A stretch of DNA of 64,000 bases from contig JAFXYZ010000021.1 of assembly GCA_017541465.1 (NCBI GenBank), positions 1 through 64,000 of the forward strand. Reading direction: 5' to 3'. The notes beneath the pieces are model-generated. The model made no database searches. It was not told the DNA's origin and worked only from the letters and a program-made list of their open reading frames with translations. The translations under genes and the position numbers were made by a program. Below are positions 42,831 through 51,246 of this stretch, in pieces (within the stretch, counting starts at the first letter, position 1; each line of letters begins with the position of its first letter). This stretch comes from a bacterium (lineage in GTDB: Bacteria; Cyanobacteriota; Vampirovibrionia; Gastranaerophilales; Gastranaerophilaceae).

Positions 42831-43808
42831 ATGGCAAATACATTATTAAATAATAAACAAATAATTGATGTAGTAAAAATGAGATTCGTTTGGCTGGCTT
42901 TGTCGGCACTCTTCCTCATTCCCGGAATTTGTGCGCTTGTTTATTCGACAATCCACTATCCGAACCACGCACCTATCCCCGTTGGTATTGACTTTACGGG
43001 TGGTACAATTATTCAGTATTCAGTTGACAGAGAAGTTCCCACCAACGAAATCGGTGTGATAAGAACAAAACTCGAGCAGGCAGGTATTGAAGGCCCTGTT
43101 GTTCAGGTACTTCAGACTCCTTCTGTTGACGGCGGCGAAATGCAGCATATCATTTCGATTAAGACACAGTTCTCTGATGAAGGGCAGAATGAAGCTATTG
43201 ATGCGGTTGCATCGGTTATCGGTTCAACCTTTGAAAACTCTGAACTCGTTCAGGTTACTTCAGTCGGACCGATTTTGGGTAAACAACTTGCTGTTAATTC
43301 AGCCGCTGCGGTTGTTATTGCACTTCTCGGAATTGTTGCATATCTGACGTTGAGATTTCAGCTTGATTATGCGATTATTGCACTTCTTGCACTCGTTCAC
43401 GACGTTGTTTTCGTACTGGGTGTTTTCTCAATTCTCGGCTTAGTCTTTGGAACACACATTGACAGTATGTTTATAACGGCTATTCTGACGGTTGTCGGTT
43501 TCTCCGTTCACGATACCATCGTTGTATTTGACAGAGTAAGAGAAAACCTCAAATTCTTCTCAAAGAAAGCAACCTTTGGCGAAATCGTTAATGCAAGTGT
43601 AAACCAGACCTTAGCAAGAAGTATCAATACCTCCGTTACGACCTTGTTAACTTTGTTAGCGCTCTATATCCTAGGCGGTACAACAACCAAAGATTTTACT
43701 CTCGTAATGATTTTGGGTATTGCAATCGGTACTTATTCAAGTATCTTCTTTGCAAGCGTTCTGCTCGCCTGGTACCATGAAATTAAAGAAGCAAAAGCAG
43801 CAAAATAA
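42831..43808 (+). CDS. secF: Protein translocase subunit SecF
   Basis: The 325-residue partner of SecD has PVGIDFTGGTIIQY near its start and the helix motif VHDTIVVFDRVREN. Six membrane helices are expected. AGGGAGAGGAG precedes it in the gap after secD, and the next gene starts on the base after its stop. Confidence 0.96.
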   Translation: MANTLLNNKQIIDVVKMRFVWLALSALFLIPGICALVYSTIHYPNHAPIPVGIDFTGGTIIQYSVDREVPTNEIGVIRTKLEQAGIEGPVVQVLQTPSVDGGEMQHIISIKTQFSDEGQNEAIDAVASVIGSTFENSELVQVTSVGPILGKQLAVNSAAAVVIALLGIVAYLTLRFQLDYAIIALLALVHDVVFVLGVFSILGLVFGTHIDSMFITAILTVVGFSVHDTIVVFDRVRENLKFFSKKATFGEIVNASVNQTLARSINTSVTTLLTLLALYILGGTTTKDFTLVMILGIAIGTYSSIFFASVLLAWYHEIKEAKAAK

Positions 43809-44225
43809 ATGGAACACTTTAAATCTTTGGCGCAGTTCGTTTCCGAGCAGCGCGAGAAATTAGGTATAACTCAGCAAGCTCTGGCTAAAAAGTCAGGGCT
43901 TGATTTGAATACCATTTTGGATATTGAGGCCGCAAAAGATTTGTTTCTCTCTTCTACCGTAAGACAAAAACTTGCAAAAGGTTTGAAACTTAACCCTTCT
44001 GACATTGTTCAGTATGAAAGAACAATGAACATCGGCTACAACTATGATGAAGAAACGGAAAACAAAATCAGACAGGCAATTTTGAATAATACAGGGGAAG
44101 AACTCCTCTGCCCCGTCTGCTCTGCCCCTTTGCAGACCAGAATTGTTAAAATGTACGATTTAGAGGATAATTTAGTCCTTCACCCTAAGGCTAACTGCAC
44201 TAAATGTCCGTTTCAGATTAAATAA
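43809..44225 (+). CDS. Cro/CI-type HTH protein with C-terminal zinc ribbon
   Basis: Residues about 6-65 form an XRE-type helix-turn-helix (REKLGITQQALAKKSGL, IL-DIE). The C-terminal part has Cys101, Cys104, Cys130 and Cys133, a four-Cys zinc site. ATG follows the secF stop directly (TAAATG), so it is translationally coupled to secDF. It may regulate a gene in response to zinc or partner binding; the target is unknown. Confidence 0.8.
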   Translation: MEHFKSLAQFVSEQREKLGITQQALAKKSGLDLNTILDIEAAKDLFLSSTVRQKLAKGLKLNPSDIVQYERTMNIGYNYDEETENKIRQAILNNTGEELLCPVCSAPLQTRIVKMYDLEDNLVLHPKANCTKCPFQIK

Positions 44226-45608
44226 TTAAGAAAGTTTCTCTGATTTTTTGAAGCTGTTTGCCGATTTTACATTGAGTTTTGGCGCTTCGTTAAAGGACTG
44301 AACTTTAATTGCTGAGGTATTCTTTTTGTCTTTATGCTCAACATTGTATCTGTGCTGTGTCCAGATTCTTGTGATAGCGCTCAGAGTAAAGCCCATTGCG
44401 ACTATTGAGAACAGGTAAGGAACCAAGCCCACAAATGCCTTTTGTTTTGTCAGTTTTGAAAGTTCATCTTTAACATTCGTTTTATTAGCTTTTGCAATTC
44501 TCTCTGCAATTTCAGGGAGTTCTTTGCTCGCGGGAACTGTGATTTTTCCGTCAATTCCTTTTTGAAGAAGGTTCGGGAATTTATTCTTTTTACTCAAAAG
44601 ATTAATAAACCCTTTTTCAAGCAGTTCGCTTCCGAAGGTTGTATATAAAACAACGAGGGGAACTCTTGTCCAGACCTCCTGCTTGTCAAGTTTTCCTCTG
44701 TCACCTGCGGCTTTTGAATACCCGAGAAGCCCTACCGTTGCGGTTAAGCCTAACTGACCTTTGCTCAGCGCCAGTTTGCCGTTATCGGATGCAAAATCAA
44801 GGCTGAATTTCTTCAGGAAGTTCAGAACTTTTTCGTTCTTTACCCCTGCTTTTTTTGTTACGTTAGAGATTACTTCCCCGGGGTTAAGGATATTTTTTGC
44901 GACTTTCTGAAGTCTGTCTGATTTGTGTCCGTTTATTGCAAGCAGACTGCCTGCAACAATTCCTGCGCCTGCAATTACTGCGCCCTGAATCAGATGTTTT
45001 TTAGCGCTCTTTTCAACTTTTTCCTGGTGCGCTTTGTTTTCCTTTTCGCTCTTTCCTTTGTCGAGGTTTGCGATAGAGTTAAAATTAGTTTTATTAAAGG
45101 CTTTGAGAGTGAAAAGGTTTTTGGCAAAACTCAAAGTGTATTCCGCAACAGGCACCATAGCGCAGGCGAGCAGAATACCTGCTTTTGTTGCGATTGAGCG
45201 TCTTTGAATTTCTTTTGTCAGAGCATTATTTGAAGTTATTTCTTTTACGGAATTAGCGAGCTGACCGTTGACAGCTTTTTGAAGATTTTTCGGCTGGAAC
45301 TTTTTAAATAAGCCGTTTCTGAAAACTTTTTCGCCAAAAACGGGAATCATAAAATAAAAAATAGCAGATTCGAGAAACTCTAAGAAACTCATTTCCGCAA
45401 AATCAGCCTTACTTCTTGCAAACACAGCTTTAGGCGCCCAGTTTGTGGCGGTATCCTGGATAAATCTTGTGCTTGAAAGGTTTTCCTGTGATTTAATGAA
45501 GATTTCAGATGCCTTTAAAAGTGCATCGCCCGTGCCTTTGAAACTCTTTTGTGGGTTGTATTTATTATATTTTATAGGTTGTATGTTATTATTAATGCTC
45601 TGTATCAT
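44226..45608 (-). CDS. Large lineage-type multi-pass membrane protein with SFKG motif
   Basis: The 460-residue protein starts with an Asn/Gln/Lys-rich tail containing KSFKG (residues 21-25) and then has about five to six hydrophobic segments (around 78-92, 140-160, 207-226, 283-296, 313-325 and 395-413), with basic loops. AGGA lies seven bases before the ATG. It shares its general style with the protein at 6807-8315. No known family is recognised. Confidence 0.7.
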   Translation of the reverse strand: MIQSINNNIQPIKYNKYNPQKSFKGTGDALLKASEIFIKSQENLSSTRFIQDTATNWAPKAVFARSKADFAEMSFLEFLESAIFYFMIPVFGEKVFRNGLFKKFQPKNLQKAVNGQLANSVKEITSNNALTKEIQRRSIATKAGILLACAMVPVAEYTLSFAKNLFTLKAFNKTNFNSIANLDKGKSEKENKAHQEKVEKSAKKHLIQGAVIAGAGIVAGSLLAINGHKSDRLQKVAKNILNPGEVISNVTKKAGVKNEKVLNFLKKFSLDFASDNGKLALSKGQLGLTATVGLLGYSKAAGDRGKLDKQEVWTRVPLVVLYTTFGSELLEKGFINLLSKKNKFPNLLQKGIDGKITVPASKELPEIAERIAKANKTNVKDELSKLTKQKAFVGLVPYLFSIVAMGFTLSAITRIWTQHRYNVEHKDKKNTSAIKVQSFNEAPKLNVKSANSFKKSEKLS

Positions 45609-45697
45609 TTGATTATCCTGTTTAAAAACTTACTAACTAAAAAGACCGCCCTTTGAATTTGGCAGTCTTTTAAAAATTTATTGTATTGATAATCAAA
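45609..45697 (-). terminator. Terminator between the Met-rich mini-gene and the membrane-protein gene
   Basis: On the minus strand AAAAGACTGCC...GGGCGGTCTTTTT forms a stem (about 45671-45640) with one mismatch and five T. It follows the stop of the Met-rich ORF and lies 30 bases before the next start, so it ends the mini-gene transcript or attenuates read-through. Confidence 0.65.
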
Positions 45698-45805
45698 TCA
45701 CATTCGACTCAAACAAACACTGCCAAAAGAGGTGCCGCACATCATCATCATCGGCATCATCATCTGCATGTTCATCATTATTGTTGTTTGAGTGTAGTTA
45801 GTCAT
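45698..45805 (-). CDS. Met-rich mini-protein (35 aa)
   Basis: This minus-strand frame has ATG at 45805, a good Shine-Dalgarno GAAGGA five bases before it, and TGA at 45700-45698. Of 35 residues, 12 are Met, including the run MMNMQMMMPMMMMCG, followed by a short Ser/Gly/Cys/Leu tail with two Cys in all. A TATAGT -10-like box lies just upstream and a terminator just downstream. Such Met/Cys clusters can bind copper(I) or membranes, but no function is known and no family is recognised. Confidence 0.55.
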   Translation of the reverse strand: MTNYTQTTIMMNMQMMMPMMMMCGTSFGSVCLSRM

Positions 45806-45889
45806 ATTTGTCCTTCTTGTATATAGACTATACTAAAGTTTTAAAAAATGCAAGAAAAATTTTTTTTGCCATAAAGATATAAAGAATAG

Positions 45890-45936
45890 CTCCCCTCGCC
45901 CCTTGAGGGAGAGGGGCAGGGGGTGAGGGGGAAATA
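45890..45936. repeat. CCCCTC/GAGGGG palindromic repeat
   Basis: An imperfect palindrome, CCCCTCGCCCCTTGAGGGAG followed by AGGGGCAGGGGGTGAGGGG, next to the stop of the TPP-enzyme gene. It is similar in type to 36247-36343. Confidence 0.5.
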
Positions 45937-45940
45937 AGTG

Positions 45941-47716
45941 TCAATAAAGAATATTTTCTCTCATCTCTTCCTCTGATAAAAAGGGATACATGTTTTCTAA
46001 AGACGGCGAGATGATAGTTCCGTCAGGCATGGTTTTTGAAGATAGTTTCGGGGTGAAGATGTAGTCTTTTTGTATCATAATTTCGAATAACACAGGCTCA
46101 TCATCTTGTAATACTTCTTTAATTTTTTCTTCAAGTTCATCTGAGTTTGATATTCTTATGTTTTTCAGCCTAAATCCCTCAGCAAGTCTGCAAAAATCAG
46201 GCATCCCAAGACCGCTCTCTTCCCCTGAACCTGTCATTTCACCGTTAAAGAAGTTCTTTTGTGTCTGACGGATGGAAGAATAACCATTGTTATTAAAGAG
46301 AAATATCTTTATCGGAAGTTTATTAAAAGCAACCGTTTCGAGTTCCTGCAAATTCATCATAATTGAACCGTCACCCTCAAAACAAATTGTCCTTTTCCCT
46401 TCTCTTGCGCTTGTTCCTATTGCACAGGGAAGTCCATATCCCATAGAAGCGCTGCCTGAGTTCATTATAACCCTCTGCCCTTTTAAAACACCCGCCTGAA
46501 ACATACAGATTAGAGGGGTTGCGTTTGCGCTCACAATAATATCATCTTTTGAAATCTGCTCGGTTATTTTCCTTACAACATAATAGGGGTTTAGTTCTTT
46601 TCCCTCCTGTCTGTATTCTTTAGTGTTATAAAAAGAGTATTTTTCTTTTATTTTTTGGCAGTATTGAACCCAAGTCTGAGGTGCTTTTATCTCATCTGTT
46701 TTTTTGTTCAGCGCAGGCATGAAGTCTTTTAAATCGCATTGAATTGCTAAATCAGGTCTGACTAAGGGTTTTTGAAGCTCCGCTTTATCAATATCGACAA
46801 TAATTTTAAACGCATTTTTTCCGAAATTCTCCCAGTTATAGCTGACCTGACGGATATTATTCCTGGTCCCCAGTTCAAGCAGAACATCCGCGTTTTGTAG
46901 TGCAAAATTTCCTGCTCTCTGCCCTATCGTTCCTGTTCTTCCGATGTGGTGAGGGTTTTCTGTTTCAAGAATATCAAGTCCGTTGAGGGTTGAAACAACG
47001 GGAATACCGGTTTTTTCAATAAAATCAGTAAATTCTTTAATTGTATTTGAAAGTCTTATCCCATGTCCTGCCACAATAAGCGGTCTTTTGGCGGTTTTTA
47101 GTTTATTTATGACTTCCTCTATTTTTAAGTCATAAGTTTTTGATTGTTTGGGCGGAATAAAATCAGCGAGTTCATCTTCCTCAATTACCGCACTTTGAAC
47201 ATTCATCGGAATATTTAGCCAGACAGGTCCGAATCTTCCCGTCAGCGCTTCATAGATGGCTCTATCGAGTTCATATTTTATTTTGTTTGGTTCAAGTATG
47301 GTTACCGCATATTTTGTAATAGGTTTTACAACGGAAATTATATCAGCCTCCTGGTCTCCGAGCTGGCGAAGGGGAATATCGGGGCAGCTTTCCATCATTG
47401 TTGAATATTTAACCTGCCCTGAGATATAGAGAACGGGCACACTGTCCGTCCACTGCCCGAAAACACCGTTTAAACAATTCAGTCCCCCTGGTCCTGTCGT
47501 TACATTGACAACGGAAAGTTCCTGCTTTAACCTCGAATACCCTTCTGCAGCAAAAGAAGATGCCTGCTCGTGGTGGTTTACGATATAAGGAAGAAACTTA
47601 CCAAAACTGTTATTGAGGTGCATAGCGCCTCCGCCTGAGACAAGAAAAACCTTTTCTACTCCGTATTTTTCCTTTAATCTTTTTGCAATATAATCAGAAA
47701 GTTTTATTTTTGACAT
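45941..47716 (-). CDS. Acetolactate-synthase-like TPP-dependent enzyme
   Basis: The 591-residue protein has the TPP-enzyme order: N-terminal PYR domain with the catalytic Glu in VNHHEQASSFAAEGY, a central domain, and the C-terminal PP domain with the metal-TPP motif GDGSIMMNLQEL...FLFNNNGY. It resembles IlvB but is not next to ilvN. It overlaps the HAD gene by 13 bases in an operon with an HpcH-type aldolase. That context points to modification of a sugar or keto acid for a surface glycan rather than to branched-chain amino acids; this is inference. Confidence 0.8.
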   Translation of the reverse strand: MSKIKLSDYIAKRLKEKYGVEKVFLVSGGGAMHLNNSFGKFLPYIVNHHEQASSFAAEGYSRLKQELSVVNVTTGPGGLNCLNGVFGQWTDSVPVLYISGQVKYSTMMESCPDIPLRQLGDQEADIISVVKPITKYAVTILEPNKIKYELDRAIYEALTGRFGPVWLNIPMNVQSAVIEEDELADFIPPKQSKTYDLKIEEVINKLKTAKRPLIVAGHGIRLSNTIKEFTDFIEKTGIPVVSTLNGLDILETENPHHIGRTGTIGQRAGNFALQNADVLLELGTRNNIRQVSYNWENFGKNAFKIIVDIDKAELQKPLVRPDLAIQCDLKDFMPALNKKTDEIKAPQTWVQYCQKIKEKYSFYNTKEYRQEGKELNPYYVVRKITEQISKDDIIVSANATPLICMFQAGVLKGQRVIMNSGSASMGYGLPCAIGTSAREGKRTICFEGDGSIMMNLQELETVAFNKLPIKIFLFNNNGYSSIRQTQKNFFNGEMTGSGEESGLGMPDFCRLAEGFRLKNIRISNSDELEEKIKEVLQDDEPVLFEIMIQKDYIFTPKLSSKTMPDGTIISPSLENMYPFLSEEEMRENILY

Positions 47717-48345
47717 ATCAGCTCTTTCAAATTGTTTATACAGTAATCTGCCGTTTCTCTTAACGGCGCTTTATCTGTCCCATATCCCCAGAGAGCGCCT
47801 ATTGCGGTTACCTTTGCTTCTTTTGCCGCCGTCATATCACTCTTTGCATCACCCACCATCGCAGTTTCAGACTTTAAAAGCGAATATTTTTTTATTATAT
47901 CCTCTATCATTTCAGCCTTTGTGATGTGCTTTTCAAATTTATCGATGGTATAAACATCTTCAAAAACCTCAAGTTTAAACTGTCTTAAAATTCTTTCTGT
48001 CGGCTTTTTGGGTTTAAAAGTAGCAAGAAAAATCCTTTTTCCCTGCCGTTTTAAATCTGAGAGAATATCGGGAACACCGGGGTACAGTTCGCTTATGTCG
48101 TTTTCATCATAATCATAAAGCTCTCTGAAATTGTTTTCGATTTCCCCGATTAGTTCTTCATCTTTTAATTCCGGGGCAATTATTCTTATAATATCCCTCA
48201 AAGGAGGACCTATGACGTTAGAATTTAGTCTTTCTTCTTTAACGGGATAATTTGCCTTTTTAAATGCTTTTTTGAAGCACAAAAGCACCTCTTTCGATGA
48301 GTTTATAAGTGTTCCGTCTAAATCAAAAATGTAACTGGAAAACAT
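47704..48345 (-). CDS. HAD-family phosphatase
   Basis: The 213-residue protein begins YIFDLDGTLINSS (motif I with two Asp) and has motif III/IV in VGDAKSDMTAAKEA. Length and cap fit phosphoglycolate-phosphatase-like HADs. It lies between the aldolase (one-base gap) and the TPP enzyme (13-base overlap), so it may dephosphorylate their product. Confidence 0.82.
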   Translation of the reverse strand: MFSSYIFDLDGTLINSSKEVLLCFKKAFKKANYPVKEERLNSNVIGPPLRDIIRIIAPELKDEELIGEIENNFRELYDYDENDISELYPGVPDILSDLKRQGKRIFLATFKPKKPTERILRQFKLEVFEDVYTIDKFEKHITKAEMIEDIIKKYSLLKSETAMVGDAKSDMTAAKEAKVTAIGALWGYGTDKAPLRETADYCINNLKELICQK

Positions 48346-48346
48346 C

Positions 48347-49159
48347 TTAATCGTATTGCCCGCCTGCTTCTTTTATCAAATCTTTGTATCTGTCCTCTAA
48401 AATCTTTATTCTCTGGGCATCTTCGTTATAAATCATTTTATAGAAATCTCTTTTATTTTTGAGCCACATGAGTTCAAACCCGACAGCCTTCAGAATGCCT
48501 TTTCCCGCGTTTTCGTCATTGAGCGAAGTTTGTGCATCGAAAATGACTTTTCTAGTTTCAAATCTCGTAAGATACGGCAGGCGCTTAAAGAACGGAAGCG
48601 AATGAGCTGAAACCCCGCCCCCTATTATCATTTGTTTCCCTTTTGCCTTCATTTTTTCCGAAATAACTTTTGCAATATCAAAAATTTGCTCTGTATTTAT
48701 ATCCTCTCTTGATAACCCCAAAGAGCCCGTCATATCAATTCTTCCGAGGATACAACCCGTTATGTCGTCAAAAAGAGGGGAAGAAACTATTTTATCAAGA
48801 TTTTGATACCCTGTTACAGTTTCTAAGTTTATCTCAAATTCCATATCCTGTCTTTCTTCAGACGGGAAAACGTATTTATATGCGCTGACAAATTTTTTCA
48901 TCGCATATTCGCTCTCAATCATCGGTGCGACAATGGTATTAACCCCTATTGTCCTCGCCTCGAACATATCTTTGATGGCTTCACAACCCCCGATTTTAAT
49001 AGTTAATTCAAGCCCTGCCCTCGTTATAATTTCTTTTAGTCTGAGAGCCTCCTCCATCCTCGTGCCTTCAGCTTCAAATTCCGCTTTTATACCTATAACA
49101 TGATGGTTTTCCTTCAAATCCTTCAGGGTATCTACCATCTTTTTTTCAAGTTTATCCAT
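48347..49159 (-). CDS. HpcH/HpaI-family aldolase-like protein
   Basis: The 270-residue protein has a TIM-barrel pattern with IKIGGCEAI, IVAPMIESEYA and ILGRIDMTGSLGL, as in the HpcH/HpaI aldolase and citrate-lyase beta superfamily, where Glu and Asp bind the metal. It would cleave or form a bond between pyruvate-type and aldehyde units. ATG 49159 sits five bases behind GGAG; an upstream GTG at 49165 is possible. First gene of a three-gene operon with the HAD and TPP enzymes. Confidence 0.75.
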   Translation of the reverse strand: MDKLEKKMVDTLKDLKENHHVIGIKAEFEAEGTRMEEALRLKEIITRAGLELTIKIGGCEAIKDMFEARTIGVNTIVAPMIESEYAMKKFVSAYKYVFPSEERQDMEFEINLETVTGYQNLDKIVSSPLFDDITGCILGRIDMTGSLGLSREDINTEQIFDIAKVISEKMKAKGKQMIIGGGVSAHSLPFFKRLPYLTRFETRKVIFDAQTSLNDENAGKGILKAVGFELMWLKNKRDFYKMIYNEDAQRIKILEDRYKDLIKEAGGQYD

Positions 49160-49275
49160 CTTCACTCCGTGATTTTTCTAAACTAATTTTATCATTTAAT
49201 CGCTTTATCGCCAACGACTTTTACAAAATATATTATTATAGTATAATTAAAGAACATTAAAAAAGGAGTTGTATT

Positions 49276-49779
49276 ATGGCTAAAGAATGCAGTTTTGATA
49301 TTGTCTCGGAGTTTGATAAACAGGAGCTTGTGAACGCGGTCGATCAGGTTAAAAGAGAAATCACTAGCAGATTTGACCTCAAAAACTCGAACTCAGATGT
49401 CGTTCTTGAAGCCGATAAGACAATAACCATCACCACTAACGATGATATGAAGCTCAGAAATATCATCGATATTCTTCAGTCCAAAATGGTTAAAAGAAAT
49501 TTAAGCATAAAAATTCTGGACCCTCAGCCTGTCGAAAATGCTCTCGGCGGAAACGTCAGACAGGTTTTTAAACTTAAAAAAGGCTTAACTCAGGAGCTTG
49601 CAAAGAAAATTGTTGCAGACATTAAAGCCTCAAAAATAAAAGTCCAGGCTTCAATTCAGGGCGAACAGGTCAGAGTAAGCGGAAAAGATAAAGACGACCT
49701 TCAGGCCGTAATCAAGATGCTCAGAGGAAATGAAGATGCTTATGACGTTCCTCTTCAGTACCAAAACTACAGAAGTTAG
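49276..49779 (+). CDS. yajQ: YajQ-family nucleotide-binding protein
   Basis: The 167-residue protein begins ECSFDIVSEFDKQELVNAVDQ and has RFDLKNS and the C-terminal VRVSGKDKDDLQ, the YajQ signature. Family members bind nucleotides, in some species cyclic-di-GMP. AAGGAG precedes the ATG. Its stop overlaps the convergent Spy-like gene by four bases. Confidence 0.93.
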   Translation: MAKECSFDIVSEFDKQELVNAVDQVKREITSRFDLKNSNSDVVLEADKTITITTNDDMKLRNIIDILQSKMVKRNLSIKILDPQPVENALGGNVRQVFKLKKGLTQELAKKIVADIKASKIKVQASIQGEQVRVSGKDKDDLQAVIKMLRGNEDAYDVPLQYQNYRS

Positions 49780-50321
49780 TACCTCGGACCTCTTTGCTGA
49801 CCGAAGCTCTCCACAGGACCGGGCTGGGCGTGTCTTTGTCTGCCCTCTTGTTTGATTTTTTCAAACTCGACCTTCTGCTCATCTGTCAGAACAGCTTCAA
49901 ACCGTTTCATATTCTGGCTTCTTTTTTCGTCTGCCTTTGCTTTTAAATCTCTCATTTCAGATTTTAATTTTAAGATTTTGGCTTCTTTTTCTATCTGGGG
50001 CATATTTGAATTTGCTATATTTTCAAATTCGGTTCTTTTTGCTGACATTTCCTCTAAAATCGGCTTTATTTCTTTTAAATCTTCATTTCTTTGTCTGTCG
50101 AGCTTTTGTTTTTGTTCTTCCGTCAGGCCAAGTCTTCTTGCAACCTCTTCCCTTCTCGCGTCTCTGTGAGGCTGAAACTGGGGAGGCATTTGGTATTGCT
50201 GATTTTGTGGTTTTGAAAGACTGTTAGTCATAGGCAAAAATTGCTTTACATTCTCCCCGAAAGCATTTTGGGTAACCATCAGCGCAATAACAAACACATA
50301 TATCTTCAACTTATTATTCAT
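49776..50321 (-). CDS. Spy/CpxP-like periplasmic protein
   Basis: The 181-residue protein has a signal peptide (to about residue 22, AFGEN) and an LGLTEEQKQKLD motif with a second LTDEQKVEFEK copy, the LTxxQ repeats of the Spy/CpxP family. It is rich in charged helix. Such proteins act as periplasmic chaperones or stress sensors. It is third after anti-sigma and sigma genes (11-base gap), so it is probably controlled by that sigma factor. Confidence 0.82.
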   Translation of the reverse strand: MNNKLKIYVFVIALMVTQNAFGENVKQFLPMTNSLSKPQNQQYQMPPQFQPHRDARREEVARRLGLTEEQKQKLDRQRNEDLKEIKPILEEMSAKRTEFENIANSNMPQIEKEAKILKLKSEMRDLKAKADEKRSQNMKRFEAVLTDEQKVEFEKIKQEGRQRHAQPGPVESFGQQRGPRY

Positions 50322-50331
50322 TTTTGTCCTT

Positions 50332-50823
50332 TCACATTAAATCTTTCAACAACTCTGCTAACTCTTTTCTTGCGTTAAACAACCTCGATTTGACCGTACC
50401 TAAAGGGCAGTTCAGTTTTTTTGAAATTTCTTCGCAGGAATACCCCTTCATTTCATAAAGTATAATAACCTCCCTGAGCTTTGGTTTTAGGGTATCAATG
50501 GCTTCTATAATCTTTTTCTGTCTGAGTTTTTGGGAAAATTCGTCCAGTAAATCCGCCTTATTGTCTCTGACATTCTCAAAAACCTGCTCATTATCAGATA
50601 AATCCTGAGAATGTTTAAAATAAGAAGATTTAAGATAGTCTCTGCACAGATTAGCCGTTATTGTGTTTATCCATGCCTTAAATTTGCCTGTTTCCTTATA
50701 TTTGTCAATATTTTTCCAGGTCTTTATATAAACCTCCTGCTCAAGGTCCTCATTATAAGTTCCGGTCATTGAGCAGATGATTTTCCTTATGCTTTTCCCG
50801 TATATTTCGACTATATTTTTCAA
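50332..50823 (-). CDS. ECF RNA polymerase sigma factor
   Basis: The 163-residue protein has sigma region 2 (YNEDLEQEVYIKTWKNIDKY) and region 4 with the helix-turn-helix YSCEEISKKLNCPLGTVKSRL. It lacks regions 1 and 3, as ECF sigmas do. It lies 20 bases after the zinc anti-sigma gene and just before the Spy-like gene, forming an envelope-stress module. Confidence 0.92.
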   Translation of the reverse strand: MKNIVEIYGKSIRKIICSMTGTYNEDLEQEVYIKTWKNIDKYKETGKFKAWINTITANLCRDYLKSSYFKHSQDLSDNEQVFENVRDNKADLLDEFSQKLRQKKIIEAIDTLKPKLREVIILYEMKGYSCEEISKKLNCPLGTVKSRLFNARKELAELLKDLM

Positions 50824-50843
50824 ACTGCTTCCTTAGATTTATA

Positions 50844-51191
50844 TTAAATACTCAAAAAACCGTACTCATCAACAGGCAGCCCCATATCGCTGATAACCGA
50901 GTTATCAAGAGAGTTTACCTGGAAGGAATAAGAAGAATAGAGTTCATAGCCCATAAACCCGCTGAAGCAGACAAAAACAGCCAAAACACAGGCAACCGCT
51001 CTCATCGCGGACATGTGTTTCTTTTGGCGCGCTAAATAGACTTCACCGACTTCCCTCACGCACTGTCCTGCCTTCAGCATTCTTTCGTGAATTTTCCTGC
51101 AGACAGGACATTCGTCTAAATGTTTCTGAAATTCTTCTTCACTTTTTGTTGTGAAATACCATTCGTATTTATTGCATTCATTGTTGTTCAT
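50844..51191 (-). CDS. Zinc-binding anti-sigma factor (ZAS type)
   Basis: The 115-residue protein has the HxxxCxxC motif KHLDECPVC in its N-terminal cytoplasmic part and one membrane segment (about 62-82). A short external tail follows. This is the layout of ZAS anti-sigma factors that hold an ECF sigma at the membrane. It is encoded before the sigma gene, opposite to the more usual sigma-then-anti-sigma order. Confidence 0.83.
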   Translation of the reverse strand: MNNNECNKYEWYFTTKSEEEFQKHLDECPVCRKIHERMLKAGQCVREVGEVYLARQKKHMSAMRAVACVLAVFVCFSGFMGYELYSSYSFQVNSLDNSVISDMGLPVDEYGFLSI

Positions 51192-51246
51192 AGTTTATTT
51201 CCCTTGTTACTCTATATAACGAGAGCAGAGGGTAAAAGGTTCATTT

